Positions 1-7,448 of a stretch of DNA of 64,000 bases are shown here, piece by piece; position 1 is the first letter of the stretch; every line of letters begins with the position of its first letter. The stretch lies in the NCBI RefSeq assembly GCF_016598475.1, contig NZ_JAEMUX010000014.1, positions 1-64,000 on the forward strand, read 5' to 3'. Made by a program: the position numbers and the translations under genes. Below the pieces are notes generated by a model that had not been told where the DNA came from, made no database searches, and saw only the letters and a program-made list of their open reading frames with translations. The DNA is from Streptomyces adelaidensis (GTDB lineage: Bacteria; Actinomycetota; Actinomycetes; Streptomycetales; Streptomycetaceae).

Positions 1-207
1 CTCGAGAGCGTCCGCGATACGGATCATGTTGTCCAGGAGCGCGGACTGGTGCCCCTGCTCGATCCGGTTGATCGCCTGCCGTTCCATGCCGGCTAACTCG
101 GCGAGTTTCTCCTGGCTGAGTCTGACCTCGCGGCGGGCAGCACGGATCTGGTCGCCGATAACCCGGCGTCGGTCGAGAACCCAAGCGGGCGGCGGAGCGG
201 ACGGCAC
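1..207 (-). CDS. XRE-family helix-turn-helix regulator, partial (3' end outside window)
   Basis: The reading frame from a GTG at 207 gives a Ser/Pro-rich lead and then a canonical Cro/C1-type helix-turn-helix: IGDQIRAARREVRLSQEKLA, then ELAGMERQAINRIEQG, then HQSALLDNMIRIADALE. The frame is open to the left edge, so only the N-terminal 69 residues are present. No better in-frame start exists upstream; the frame closes with a stop at 268-270. A perfect 8-2-8 palindrome lies 2 bases upstream of the GTG and no clear Shine-Dalgarno is present, so the transcript may be short-leadered or leaderless and autoregulated. Its place behind the integrase suggests a regulator of the integrated element. That role is inferred. 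Confidence 0.72.
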   Translation of the reverse strand, partial: MPSAPPPAWVLDRRRVIGDQIRAARREVRLSQEKLAELAGMERQAINRIEQGHQSALLDNMIRIADALE

Positions 208-209
208 CT

Positions 210-227
210 GATCACGCTTGCGTGATC
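210..227. promoter_or_regulatory. Perfect palindrome at the XRE gene start, probable operator
   Basis: GATCACGC-TT-GCGTGATC is an 8-2-8 perfect dyad immediately upstream of the GTG start of the XRE-type gene. Position and symmetry fit an autoregulatory operator for a Cro/C1-like repressor. No binding data are available from sequence. Confidence 0.45.
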
Positions 228-427
228 GACTTCCAGTGTCTGTATCGTCGACCGTACATTTGCGAACTTACCGAAAGCATGTGTGTACATCGCGTGGAGG
301 TATGCCACCCGAACGGGTGAACCATTCTCACAACGCTTGTCGCGGGTAAACGGCAAACCAAGGGTGTGAAGCACCCCCACAGTCGGCCGGCCCCGATTGC
401 CCCCCAGGCGTCGGTGGTCCGGCCGCG

Positions 428-455
428 GCGCCCCCAGCTTTCAGGCTGGGGGCGC
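428..455 (-). terminator. Hairpin terminator downstream of the integrase
   Basis: A perfect 11-bp stem (GCGCCCCCAGC paired with GCTGGGGGCGC) with a 6-base loop lies 3 bases beyond the integrase stop codon. Confidence 0.75.
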
Positions 456-457
456 TG

Positions 458-2077
458 TTACTTCCAGTCGATCTGGATCGAGTCCGTATCGAAGTACACG
501 CCGCCAGGCAGACGCCCCCGCCGCGCCGGGTGAACAGTGACCGTCATCAGATAGTCGATCACCGCCCGCTTGCGTGACAGGTCCAGGCGCTTCCACTCGG
601 CTTCGACGTCCTCAGCCCCCACCAGCCCAGCCACGGGGTTGACCTCGACCGCGCGCGACAGGACCTCCTCCGCGCGCCCCTTCCGCATCCGCGCGGCCGC
701 AGAAGCCACCCGCCACTCCTGCAAGTCCATCGCTCCCGAGCCAAGCTCCTGCGCCAGCTGATCAAGCGTGTGCCGCGCCTCACGCATGTCCTTCTGCGCG
801 CCCCGAACATCGACCGGATCCTCACGGGCAGCCAAAAGGTCAGCCGCATCCTCCCGTGAGACCCGGTCAAGGATGAGGATCTGCACATAGTCGTCGAGCG
901 GCTCCGCTTTCCGTACGACGTGCTTACTCACGCGACAGTTGTAGGCGGCGAAGTACTTCTTGTCCGCACGCCTGTTGCTCGTACCGCACCGCATCGTGGA
1001 CGAGCACACCCCGCACACGTACAGTCCCGACCCCAGATACTTCCGCTCATTGCCGGGCGTGGTCCGCCTGGACGGATCATCAAGGAGCGCCACCAGGCTC
1101 CGCCACGTCGCCTCGTCCAGGGGCGCCGGCCAGTTCCCCGGCCCGGCCTCCTGGCCGCGGTGTACGAGGATTCCAGCGTTGCGGTGGCGCCGCAGCATCG
1201 CCCCGACTTCCGGGCCCTCCCAGTCGCCGCCTGTGCTCGTCAGCACGGGCGGCGTCATGGCGTTCCACTCGGCGGCGATCGACCGGAGCGACGCGCCGGC
1301 GAGGACTGAGTCGGCAGCTTCGCGGATGCGGTTGAACTCGCTGCCGTCGACCACGTTGGCGGCCATGGAGCAGCGGTTGCACTCGGCCCACACCTGGCGT
1401 CCGTTCGGCGCCTTGCAGCGGGTGCAGGCCCAGCCGTCGATGCCACCCGCCGCACCGCATTCCTGGCAGGTGACGAGGACGGCGAAGTCGTCGGGCTCGT
1501 CGCGGCCGCAGGCGAGGCAGACGAGGGAGCGGGGGGTGACGCCGTCGCCCTCGAATCCGAAGGGGCGCCGGCCGCCGAAAAACTTGCCGTGTGAGGCCAT
1601 CTCGTCCCGCTTGCGTTTCTGCCGCTCGATCATCCGCTCGACTTCGTAGCGGGCCTGCACGCCGAGCTGCCGGGCGATCATCCTGCCAGTGGCCGTGGTC
1701 AGGTCGAGGTGCCCGGCCTTGACGGTGCGCGTCTGCACGCGCCGCGGCTCGCACACGTCGATGTACTCCTCCAGCTCTGCTGGGGAGCGGTGGAGCCGGT
1801 CGGTGTGCCAGGCCAGGACGGTGTCTGCGCGGCCTGCCCGAAGGTCGTCGAGGAGACGCAGGTAGCCGGGGCGGGGCTTGCCGGAGTAGGCGGAGAGGTC
1901 GTTGTCCGTGTGGATGGCGACGACTTCGATGCCGAGCTGTTGGGCGAGGGCTTGGCAGTCTTCGCGTTGTCGTTCGACGCCGAGGCCGGCGCCTTCGCGG
2001 TCTCTCGAAATCCTGCAGTAGATGATGGCGCGGGTGGGGATGCCGGGCGGGTTGGTGGGCATGGTCCACCCTGGCAT
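458..2077 (-). CDS. Large serine recombinase (site-specific integrase)
   Basis: This 539-residue protein would catalyse integration of the flanking element into the chromosome. The N-terminal resolvase-type catalytic domain spans about residues 15-160; the nucleophile is Ser24 in YCRISRDREG. A recombinase domain follows at about 165-330, then a zinc-ribbon (VCGVC...YNCR, about 355-385) and a long helical coiled-coil C-terminal segment. An unusual insert inside the recombinase domain carries four CxxC pairs (C187/C190, C204/C207, C218/C221, C233/C236). An alternative ATG at 2062 (residue 6) has a better ribosome-binding sequence (AGGGTGG) and may be the true start. The gene begins within 40 bases of the comM junction, as expected for an integrase next to its attachment site. 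Excision would probably also need a directionality factor, which is not visible here. Confidence 0.93.
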   Translation of the reverse strand: MPGWTMPTNPPGIPTRAIIYCRISRDREGAGLGVERQREDCQALAQQLGIEVVAIHTDNDLSAYSGKPRPGYLRLLDDLRAGRADTVLAWHTDRLHRSPAELEEYIDVCEPRRVQTRTVKAGHLDLTTATGRMIARQLGVQARYEVERMIERQKRKRDEMASHGKFFGGRRPFGFEGDGVTPRSLVCLACGRDEPDDFAVLVTCQECGAAGGIDGWACTRCKAPNGRQVWAECNRCSMAANVVDGSEFNRIREAADSVLAGASLRSIAAEWNAMTPPVLTSTGGDWEGPEVGAMLRRHRNAGILVHRGQEAGPGNWPAPLDEATWRSLVALLDDPSRRTTPGNERKYLGSGLYVCGVCSSTMRCGTSNRRADKKYFAAYNCRVSKHVVRKAEPLDDYVQILILDRVSREDAADLLAAREDPVDVRGAQKDMREARHTLDQLAQELGSGAMDLQEWRVASAAARMRKGRAEEVLSRAVEVNPVAGLVGAEDVEAEWKRLDLSRKRAVIDYLMTVTVHPARRGRLPGGVYFDTDSIQIDWK

Positions 2078-2078
2078 G

Positions 2079-2354
2079 TTAGGACGGCTCTTGTCTCGGC
2101 TTCGCTAGGTCGAACCCGCTGCCGGCCTTCGGCACCGACGCGGGGCTGAGCCCCACCGTCAGCTTCTTCTGCGGCCACTCGGCCCCGGAGTTGACCATGG
2201 CCGCCCTGACCCGGTCCCGGCTCTCCGTCAGGCTCTTGTCCGGCAGCCCCACCAGCGTGAACGCCGCCACCCCCGGTTCCAGGTCGGCCTGGACCTCGAC
2301 GACGACGCCCTCGACGCCGACCAGGGCCACAGCACACGTACGGGCGAATCCCAT
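2079..2354 (-). pseudogene. comM: Truncated comM/yifB (Mg-chelatase-like AAA+ ATPase), 5' fragment
   Basis: The first 84 residues match the N-terminus of the YifB/ComM family: [29 protein letters not shown] and WPQKKLTVGLSPASVPK. Family members run to about 500-540 residues with an AAA+ ATPase module, which is absent here. After FDLA the frame continues only seven foreign codons to a stop at 2079. The last matching leucine is encoded by CTA, a rare codon in Streptomyces, which suggests that the sequence from there on came from the element. The start overlaps the stop of yraN by one base, showing that the two were one operon. The remaining part of comM, and dprA that usually follows it, should lie beyond the other end of the element. 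Confidence 0.9.
2095..2120. other. Predicted attachment half-site (attL/attR) in comM
   Basis: The junction between comM sequence (GGGTTCGACCT on the minus strand) and element sequence falls in this interval. Serine integrases use att sites of about 40-50 bp with a 2-bp crossover. The exact crossover cannot be read from one end alone. Confidence 0.55.
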
Positions 2355-2719
2355 CAGGCCACCCCCCGTACGTGCTCCACGACGGGTGCCCCGCGCTCGG
2401 GCAGGACGACGCCCACGACATCGATGCGGACGCCGCCCGGCGGGGCCCCTCCATGTTCCTGGAGCCAGCGTTCGGCGAGGCCACGCAGCCGCTCGGCCTT
2501 GGTGGTCGTGACGGCCGCCATCGGGTGTTCGAACAGACCGGCCCTGCGGGTCTTGACCTCACAGACGACCAGCGCGTCCCCGTCGCGGGCCACGATGTCG
2601 ATCTCACCGGTCCTGCCACAGCGCCAGTTGCGCTCAAGGACCGTCATCCCGGCCTCGGCCAGCCGCCGCGCGGCCAGCTCCTCGCCGTACCTGCCGAGTG
2701 CACCTCGTGCGTTGCTCAT
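2354..2719 (-). CDS. YraN/UPF0102 family nuclease-like protein
   Basis: This 121-residue protein matches the UPF0102 (YraN) family, which has a restriction-endonuclease-like fold. Visible marks are the N-terminal [17 protein letters not shown], the acidic patch [21 protein letters not shown] with the E...D...EVK arrangement of that fold, and the C-terminal VRIDVVGV. Its molecular role is not established; family members often sit beside comM and rnhB, as here. A strong ribosome-binding site (GGAGG) precedes the ATG by 8-9 bases. Its stop codon overlaps the comM start by one base. It has lost its intact downstream partner because of the integration event. Confidence 0.9.
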   Translation of the reverse strand: MSNARGALGRYGEELAARRLAEAGMTVLERNWRCGRTGEIDIVARDGDALVVCEVKTRRAGLFEHPMAAVTTTKAERLRGLAERWLQEHGGAPPGGVRIDVVGVVLPERGAPVVEHVRGVA

Positions 2720-2856
2720 GTCGGCACCACCTCCGGCGCCAACATTGGGGGCAACTCAGCCCACTAGTGGATCTTGGTGGACAAGCGGACGATTGTGGAT
2801 ATCTTCGTCACCCACACGGATGACATCCGCCCCGGCCCCGCTCCGGCTCCATGACC

Positions 2857-3165
2857 TCAGCTGCCCGGGAGCTCCAGATCGCTCTTGTTCAGCTCCTCGA
2901 TGTTCACGTCCTTGAACGTGAGCACCCGCACCTGCTTCACAAACCGGGCCGGCCGGTACATGTCCCACACCCAGGCATCCGCCATGGACACCTCGAAGAA
3001 CACCTCACCCTGGACCGAGTGCACCTGCATCTCGTAGTCGTTGGTGAGGTAGAAACGCCGCTCGGTCTCGATCACGTATTTGAACAGACCGACGACATCG
3101 CGGTACTCCCGGTAGAGCTTCAGCTCCATCTCGGTCTCGTACTTTTCGAGGTCCTCGGCGCTCAT
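2857..3165 (-). CDS. DUF2469 family protein
   Basis: This 102-residue acidic protein begins MSAEDLEKYETEMELKLYRE and contains the aromatic-rich FYLTNDYEMQVH and ADAWVWDMYRPARFVKQVRV segments of the DUF2469 family, which is confined to actinobacteria and highly conserved there. Its function is unknown. No signal peptide or membrane segment is visible. It lies between the Nudix/signal-peptidase genes and yraN, the position it keeps in Streptomyces genomes. The gap of 137 bases to yraN allows a separate promoter for yraN-comM. Confidence 0.88.
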   Translation of the reverse strand: MSAEDLEKYETEMELKLYREYRDVVGLFKYVIETERRFYLTNDYEMQVHSVQGEVFFEVSMADAWVWDMYRPARFVKQVRVLTFKDVNIEELNKSDLELPGS

Positions 3166-3222
3166 GGCATGTTCCCCTTCAGCCGTGCGATCCCACCATT
3201 GTGCGCCAGCCCCGCGAGCCCC

Positions 3223-3834
3223 CTAGACAATTTCGGTATCGAGGACGACAGGTCCGGCCGGGGGACCCTCGTCGAGCAGTGTGCGGAGCAGCTCGGCGAG
3301 TCTGGTCGGGTACACCGTCTCATGCGCCCGGGCCAGTTCCCCGCACGTCCACCATCGTGCTCCGGCGACGCTGCGTCGTTCCAGTTCCGTGAGGCCCGTC
3401 GCGGCGGGCACCACCTGGCGCGTATCGGTGGTGCGGGCGAGGAAGTACCACTCGTCCTGGTCCCAGCGGCGTCCGGCGAAGGGGAAGGAGCACTTCCGTC
3501 GCCAGAGCACCGGGCCCAGCTGCACATCCGTGATTCCGGTCTCTTCCGCGAGTTCCCGCAGAGCGGCCTCCTCGCGGGTCTCCGCGCCCTCCACACCGCC
3601 GCCGGGCGTGAACCACCAGTCGTCCGCCGGATCGTCCGGCTCGTGCCCGTGCAGCAGCAGGATGCGCTCCTGCGGATCCAGCAGAATCACCCGGGCCACC
3701 TTGCGCAGCCCGCCCTCGTACGTGTCCTCGGCGGCACCCCCCGCCCCGGCGGCGCCCCCGGCCTCGGAGCCACCGCCGTACGCGCTGTACGACGACGTCT
3801 CGTACGGCTGCGTCCCCTGCGGCGGCTCAGCCGG
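3223..3834 (-). CDS. NUDIX hydrolase
   Basis: A complete Nudix box (GX5EX7REUXEEXGU, core RELAEETGI) lies after the motif WWFTPGGG, in a domain that begins RKVARVILLDPQERILLLHG. Such enzymes hydrolyse nucleoside diphosphates linked to another moiety using Mg2+; the substrate cannot be read from sequence. The N-terminus is a disordered Gly/Ser/Ala tract. The chosen start is GTG at 3834, which has GGAG six bases upstream and overlaps the sipZ stop by 8 bases. An ATG at 3906 would lengthen the protein by 24 residues and overlap sipZ by 80 bases. Close coupling suggests co-transcription with the signal peptidases. Confidence 0.87.
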   Translation of the reverse strand, partial: PAEPPQGTQPYETSSYSAYGGGSEAGGAAGAGGAAEDTYEGGLRKVARVILLDPQERILLLHGHEPDDPADDWWFTPGGGVEGAETREEAALRELAEETGITDVQLGPVLWRRKCSFPFAGRRWDQDEWYFLARTTDTRQVVPAATGLTELERRSVAGARWWTCGELARAHETVYPTRLAELLRTLLDEGPPAGPVVLDTEIV

Positions 3835-4573
3835 CACCGACGGGCTCCGACTGCTTCGTACGGCCGCGTCCGCCGATCCGCTGGGCGACGGGTCCGTAGG
3901 CCGCACCGCCCAGGATGAGCACCATGCCCACGACCAGCGCGACGGTGATCAGCCGCAGCGGGCCCGGAGCGGAGAGCGCGCCCAACTGCTCGAAGCCCGT
4001 GGGGCGGGCCAGCATGCCGTCCATGGGCCAGACGACGGCGTCCACGCGCGCGTCCACATTGGCGCGCGGCACCGTGCCGTTGCCGGCCTCCGTGAGGTGC
4101 GCCGTGGAGTCCAGGGAGCCGCTGCGCTCGTCACCGAGGAGGAAGAGCCGGCCCTTGGGGACCGTGATCTCGGGAATGCCGGTCAGCTCGGCGTCCTGGC
4201 CCTCGGGCAGATACCCCTCGTCGATCTTCTTGCCGTTGACGGTCAGCTTGCCGTCGGTGCAACAGGCGACCGTGTCGCCGCCGACCGCCACGACCCGCTT
4301 GACCATGGGCGTGTTGCCCCAGGTCTCCTCCCGGAAGACCACGACGTCACCGCGCTCGATCTCGGCGCCGTCCATCCGCTCCGCGAGGATGCGGTCCCCG
4401 GAGGTGATGGTGGGGGCCATGGAGTCGGTCGGCACGGTGTAGGGCTGGTAGACAATCACGCCCCAGACGAAGCTGCCCAGGAAGAGCACACAGCCGAGGG
4501 CCACGGCCAGTCCCGACAGCTTGCTGCCGAGCCGTCCGCGGCCCTCGTCCGTACGACTTGTCGTCCCGCTCAT
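3827..4573 (-). CDS. sipZ: Type I signal peptidase SipZ
   Basis: This 248-residue enzyme cleaves Sec and Tat signal peptides at the outer face of the membrane. It has an N-terminal transmembrane segment (LAVALGCVLFLGSFVWGVIV), the catalytic serine in VPTDSMAPTI, the catalytic lysine in MVKRVVAVGGD and the box GDERSGSLDS. A second membrane segment near the C-terminus (LITVALVVGMVLILGG) makes a two-anchor topology. The ATG at 4573 is preferred over upstream starts because a GGGGGAG sequence stands 8 bases before it. It is the last of four tandem signal peptidase genes, and about 80 bases separate it from sipY. Confidence 0.93.
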   Translation of the reverse strand: MSGTTSRTDEGRGRLGSKLSGLAVALGCVLFLGSFVWGVIVYQPYTVPTDSMAPTITSGDRILAERMDGAEIERGDVVVFREETWGNTPMVKRVVAVGGDTVACCTDGKLTVNGKKIDEGYLPEGQDAELTGIPEITVPKGRLFLLGDERSGSLDSTAHLTEAGNGTVPRANVDARVDAVVWPMDGMLARPTGFEQLGALSAPGPLRLITVALVVGMVLILGGAAYGPVAQRIGGRGRTKQSEPVGAG

Positions 4574-4653
4574 CCCAGTGCTCCCCCAGGTCGGAGAATC
4601 GACCGTCCGGACCCCGTGCGGGTCGCGGAAGATCGACGATCTGGGACGGCACC

Positions 4654-5676
4654 CTACCCGGCGGTACCGCTGCCAGAAACCCTCGGGCCGTCGGCGGCGA
4701 GAAGGCGGCGCCGACGCCACAGCACCAGCGGGACCGCGCCCGCGAGGCCGAGCGCGCCGGGGGCGGCGGCGCTCAGGTTCTGGTCGAAGGTGTCGGGAAC
4801 CGGCAGCGTGGACCAGCGGGTGGGCGGCCAGGCGACCACGATGGCGCGGCCCACGGCCTGGCTCACCGGGACCATGCCCTTGTTCGCGTCGTTCTGGTGG
4901 TAGCGCGAGTCCAGCGAGTTCTGCCGGTGGTCACCCATGACCCAGATTTTGCCCTTGGGAACCTTCACCTTGAACTGACCGCCGGTGTCGTCGACCGTGC
5001 ACGGGGTGTTGCCCGGGTAGACGTACGGCTCGTTCAGCGCCTTGCCGTTGACCTTGAGCGGGCCGGTGCCGTTGCACTCCACCGTGTCGCCGGCGACGCC
5101 GATGACCCGCTTGATGAGGTCCTTCTCCTCGGCGGACGGCATCAGGCCGATCCAGCCGAGGACCCGCTGCACGGCGTTGGGCTCCAGGGTGGGCTCGCCG
5201 TCCAGCCAGCCGTCCGGGTCGTGGAAGACGACGACCTCGCCGCGCTCGGGCTCGGAGCCGAACCACGGGGTGAGCTTGTCGACCAGGACCCGGTCGCCCT
5301 CCTGCAGGGTGTTCTGCATGGAGTCCGACGGGATGGAGAACGCCTGCACCAGGAACGTCTTGATCAGCAGCGCGAGCACCAGCGCGATACCGATCAGGAT
5401 CGGCAGTTCCTTCCAGAAGGAACGCTGCTTCTTCTTGGGCCGCTCGTCCTGATCGCCGTCGTCGACCGGGGTCCCGGCGCCGTCCGCACCGCCGGGTCCG
5501 TCCGGTCCACCCGGTCCGCCCGGTCCGCCCGGGGAGTCACTCCCGGAGTCTCCGGAACCGCCGGAGTTCACGCCGTTCACCGCGGCCGGGGAAGCCGCCT
5601 CGTCGGACTGCTCGGGCCGTTCTTCGGAACCACCGTGTCCGGACCGTGCGCCGACCGCCAAATCCCCCACATCCAC
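4654..5676 (-). CDS. sipY: Type I signal peptidase SipY
   Basis: This 340-residue signal peptidase has a long Gly/Pro/Ser-rich cytoplasmic N-terminus (about 70 residues), a Lys-rich junction (RPKKKQRSFWKE) and one membrane segment (LPILIGIALVLALLIKTFLV). The catalytic serine is in IPSDSMQNTL, the lysine in LIKRVIGVAGD, and the third box is MGDHRQNSLDSR. A short hydrophobic stretch near the end (ALGLAGAVPLVLW) is followed by arginines, so a C-terminal anchor is likely. The start is GTG with GGAG six bases upstream. It overlaps the sipX 3' end by 140 bases in another frame, which is unusually long. Confidence 0.92.
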   Translation of the reverse strand: MDVGDLAVGARSGHGGSEERPEQSDEAASPAAVNGVNSGGSGDSGSDSPGGPGGPGGPDGPGGADGAGTPVDDGDQDERPKKKQRSFWKELPILIGIALVLALLIKTFLVQAFSIPSDSMQNTLQEGDRVLVDKLTPWFGSEPERGEVVVFHDPDGWLDGEPTLEPNAVQRVLGWIGLMPSAEEKDLIKRVIGVAGDTVECNGTGPLKVNGKALNEPYVYPGNTPCTVDDTGGQFKVKVPKGKIWVMGDHRQNSLDSRYHQNDANKGMVPVSQAVGRAIVVAWPPTRWSTLPVPDTFDQNLSAAAPGALGLAGAVPLVLWRRRRLLAADGPRVSGSGTAG

Positions 5677-6658
5677 TCCTCACTCCGTGCCGCCGCCCGC
5701 GCCAGATCCGGTGCAGGCCCACCACTCCCATAACGAGCGGGAGTTCCGCAGGGGTCGGGAGGGGGATCAATCCGTCTCGATCCGCCGCAGCCACCCTATG
5801 CGAAGCGCCGAGGGCGGTGGTCGACCCGCTCGGCACCGCGGAGAACGTGTCCGGTTCCTCCAGCTGGCCCCAGTGACCGACCGGCCAGGCGATGACCACG
5901 GCCCGGCCGACGACGGCATCCTCGGGGACCGTGCCACCGTACTGGGCCGTCTTGGAGGTGTCGGTCTGGTGGGCGCGTGAGTCGGCGGAGTTCTCCCGGT
6001 GGTCACCCATCACCCAGAGGCGGCCCTCGGGCACGGTCACCTCGAACGCCTGGGTGGAGGGCTGGTTGCCGGGGTGGAGGTACGCCGTCTCGTCCAGGGG
6101 CATGCCGTTGACGGTGACGCGGCCCGAGGTGTCACAGCACTTGACGGTGTCGCCGCCGACCGCGACGACCCGCTTGATGAGGTCCTGCTCGTCGTCGGAC
6201 GGGAGCAGGCCGATGAACTGCAGGCCTTCCTTGACCTGCTTGATGACGATCGGATCCTCGGCCGTGGTCGTCGTCTGCTCGTCCTCCAGCCAACCGCCTG
6301 GGTCCTTGAAGACGACGACATCCCCGCGGGTGGGCTTGGAGCCGAACCAGGGGGTGAGCTTGTCGACCAGGACCCTGTCGCCGATCTGGATCGTCTGCTC
6401 CATGGAGCCCGACGGGATCACGAAGGCCTGGACGAGGAAGGTCTTCAGAACGAGGGCTATGAGGACCGCGACCCCGACGAGGAGAGGGATCTCCTTGACC
6501 GCGGAGCGGCGCCTGCGCCGTTTGATCTTGCGGGCGAGCTTGCGCCGTTCGACGCGGCTCGGCCGGGCGGCCCCGCCGGACCGCCGGATGCCGGTGGGCA
6601 GCAGGTTGTCGGCGGCGGTGCTGCTGGGGGCCCCGCGGGGTTTGCCACGGTTACCCAT
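5537..6658 (-). CDS. sipX: Type I signal peptidase SipX, with extended C-terminal tail
   Basis: This 373-residue signal peptidase has a basic N-terminus, one membrane segment (EIPLLVGVAVLIALVLKTFL), the catalytic serine in IPSGSMEQTI, the lysine in LIKRVVAVGGD and the box MGDHRENSADSR. An extra acidic loop (about residues 130-150, EDEQTTTTAEDP) separates the catalytic boxes. After a weak hydrophobic C-terminal stretch (LPLVMGVVGLHRIW) come about 50 very Arg/Gly-rich residues whose codons overlap the sipY start region. That tail looks like read-through of a lost stop codon, not a conserved domain. The ATG at 6658 overlaps the sipW stop by 8 bases. Confidence 0.9.
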   Translation of the reverse strand: MGNRGKPRGAPSSTAADNLLPTGIRRSGGAARPSRVERRKLARKIKRRRRRSAVKEIPLLVGVAVLIALVLKTFLVQAFVIPSGSMEQTIQIGDRVLVDKLTPWFGSKPTRGDVVVFKDPGGWLEDEQTTTTAEDPIVIKQVKEGLQFIGLLPSDDEQDLIKRVVAVGGDTVKCCDTSGRVTVNGMPLDETAYLHPGNQPSTQAFEVTVPEGRLWVMGDHRENSADSRAHQTDTSKTAQYGGTVPEDAVVGRAVVIAWPVGHWGQLEEPDTFSAVPSGSTTALGASHRVAAADRDGLIPLPTPAELPLVMGVVGLHRIWRGRRHGVRSGCGGFGGRRTVRTRWFRRTARAVRRGGFPGRGERRELRRFRRLRE

Positions 6659-7376
6659 GCGCACCGCCGGCGGCGGAGACCCGCGCGTACGCGTCCGGAC
6701 GGTCCAGACGCGTCCAGTGGCCGGCGGGCCAGGCGATGACCTCGGCCCGGCCGATCACGACGTCGAGGGGGATCATTCCGCCACCCGGCGAGCCCAAGTG
6801 GTCCCGGGAGTCGCTGGAGTCACTGCGGTGGTCGCCGAGGAGGAACAGGGTGCCCTCGGGGACGACCACGTCGAAGGGCACGGTCGACGGGGTGTCTCCC
6901 GGGTACAGAAAAGACGACTCGTCGACCCACCGGCCGTTCACCTCAAGCCTCCCCTTCTGGTCGCAGCAGACCACCCGGTCTCCCCCCACGCCGACAACGC
7001 GCTTGATGTAGTCGGCGTTCCCGAAGTAGCCGGTGCCGTCGAACACGACGACGTCACCTCGCTGCGGCTCAGATCCGAAACGGTACGCCAACTTATTTAC
7101 GAGAACGCGGTCCCCGATCCTCAATGAGTTGGCCATGGAGCTGCTGGGAATCTGGAAAGGCTGCATCACGAAGTTGCTGAAGAGCACCAGCGAAAGCAGG
7201 CAGATCAGCACGGTCAGGGTGTATCGCCCGCCCGGGACCGACTGGGCGACCCGGTCGACCCATACGAAGCGCGACCGCCCCTCCGGCTCTTCTGTGTCGG
7301 AGATCTCCTCGGAGAACTCGTCAGAAGGGCGGGAGGAACGGTCGCGCTCCATGTGCTGCTGTGCTTCGGTGTCCAT
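6651..7376 (-). CDS. sipW: Type I signal peptidase SipW
   Basis: This 241-residue signal peptidase has an acidic N-terminus, a single membrane segment (YTLTVLICLLSLVLFSNFVM), the catalytic serine in IPSSSMANSL, the lysine in YIKRVVGVGGD and the box LGDHRSDSSDSR. Unlike the other three it has no hydrophobic C-terminal segment, so it should be anchored only at its N-terminus. It is the first gene of the sipWXYZ set and starts 72 bases after the rplS stop, with a hairpin in between. The ATG start here gives a typical length. Confidence 0.93.
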   Translation of the reverse strand: MDTEAQQHMERDRSSRPSDEFSEEISDTEEPEGRSRFVWVDRVAQSVPGGRYTLTVLICLLSLVLFSNFVMQPFQIPSSSMANSLRIGDRVLVNKLAYRFGSEPQRGDVVVFDGTGYFGNADYIKRVVGVGGDRVVCCDQKGRLEVNGRWVDESSFLYPGDTPSTVPFDVVVPEGTLFLLGDHRSDSSDSRDHLGSPGGGMIPLDVVIGRAEVIAWPAGHWTRLDRPDAYARVSAAGGAHG

Positions 7377-7413
7377 CGGGGTCAGATCGTATCCAACCCC
7401 GCTGTGACCCCTT

Positions 7414-7437
7414 GGGGACTGTCCGGTGGACAGCCCC
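7414..7437 (-). terminator. Possible rplS terminator
   Basis: GGGGACTGTCC and GGACAGCCCC form a stem with one bulged base and a 3-4 base loop between the rplS stop and the sipW start. It may attenuate transcription into the sip operon. Confidence 0.5.
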
Positions 7438-7448
7438 TGGGCGCACGA

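Larger units (their letters stand above)
1..2111. mobile_element. Right end of an integrated element (serine-integrase type) inside comM
   Basis: This segment separates the first 84 codons of comM from the rest of that gene, which is not in the window. It holds a large serine integrase read leftward from the comM junction and, beyond it, the start of an XRE-type regulator that leaves the window. An integrase gene directly beside an interrupted gene is the usual arrangement for phages and integrative elements of this class. The right border is placed by the point where the ComM reading frame stops resembling the family (2103-2114). The left end, the cargo and whether it is a prophage or a conjugative element cannot be seen. 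The integrase region uses more non-G/C third codon positions than the housekeeping genes around it, which fits transfer. Confidence 0.8.

Noticed and set aside
2756..2968. Small minus-strand frame between DUF2469 and yraN
   Set aside because: It overlaps the end of DUF2469 in another frame and has the composition of a shadow frame.
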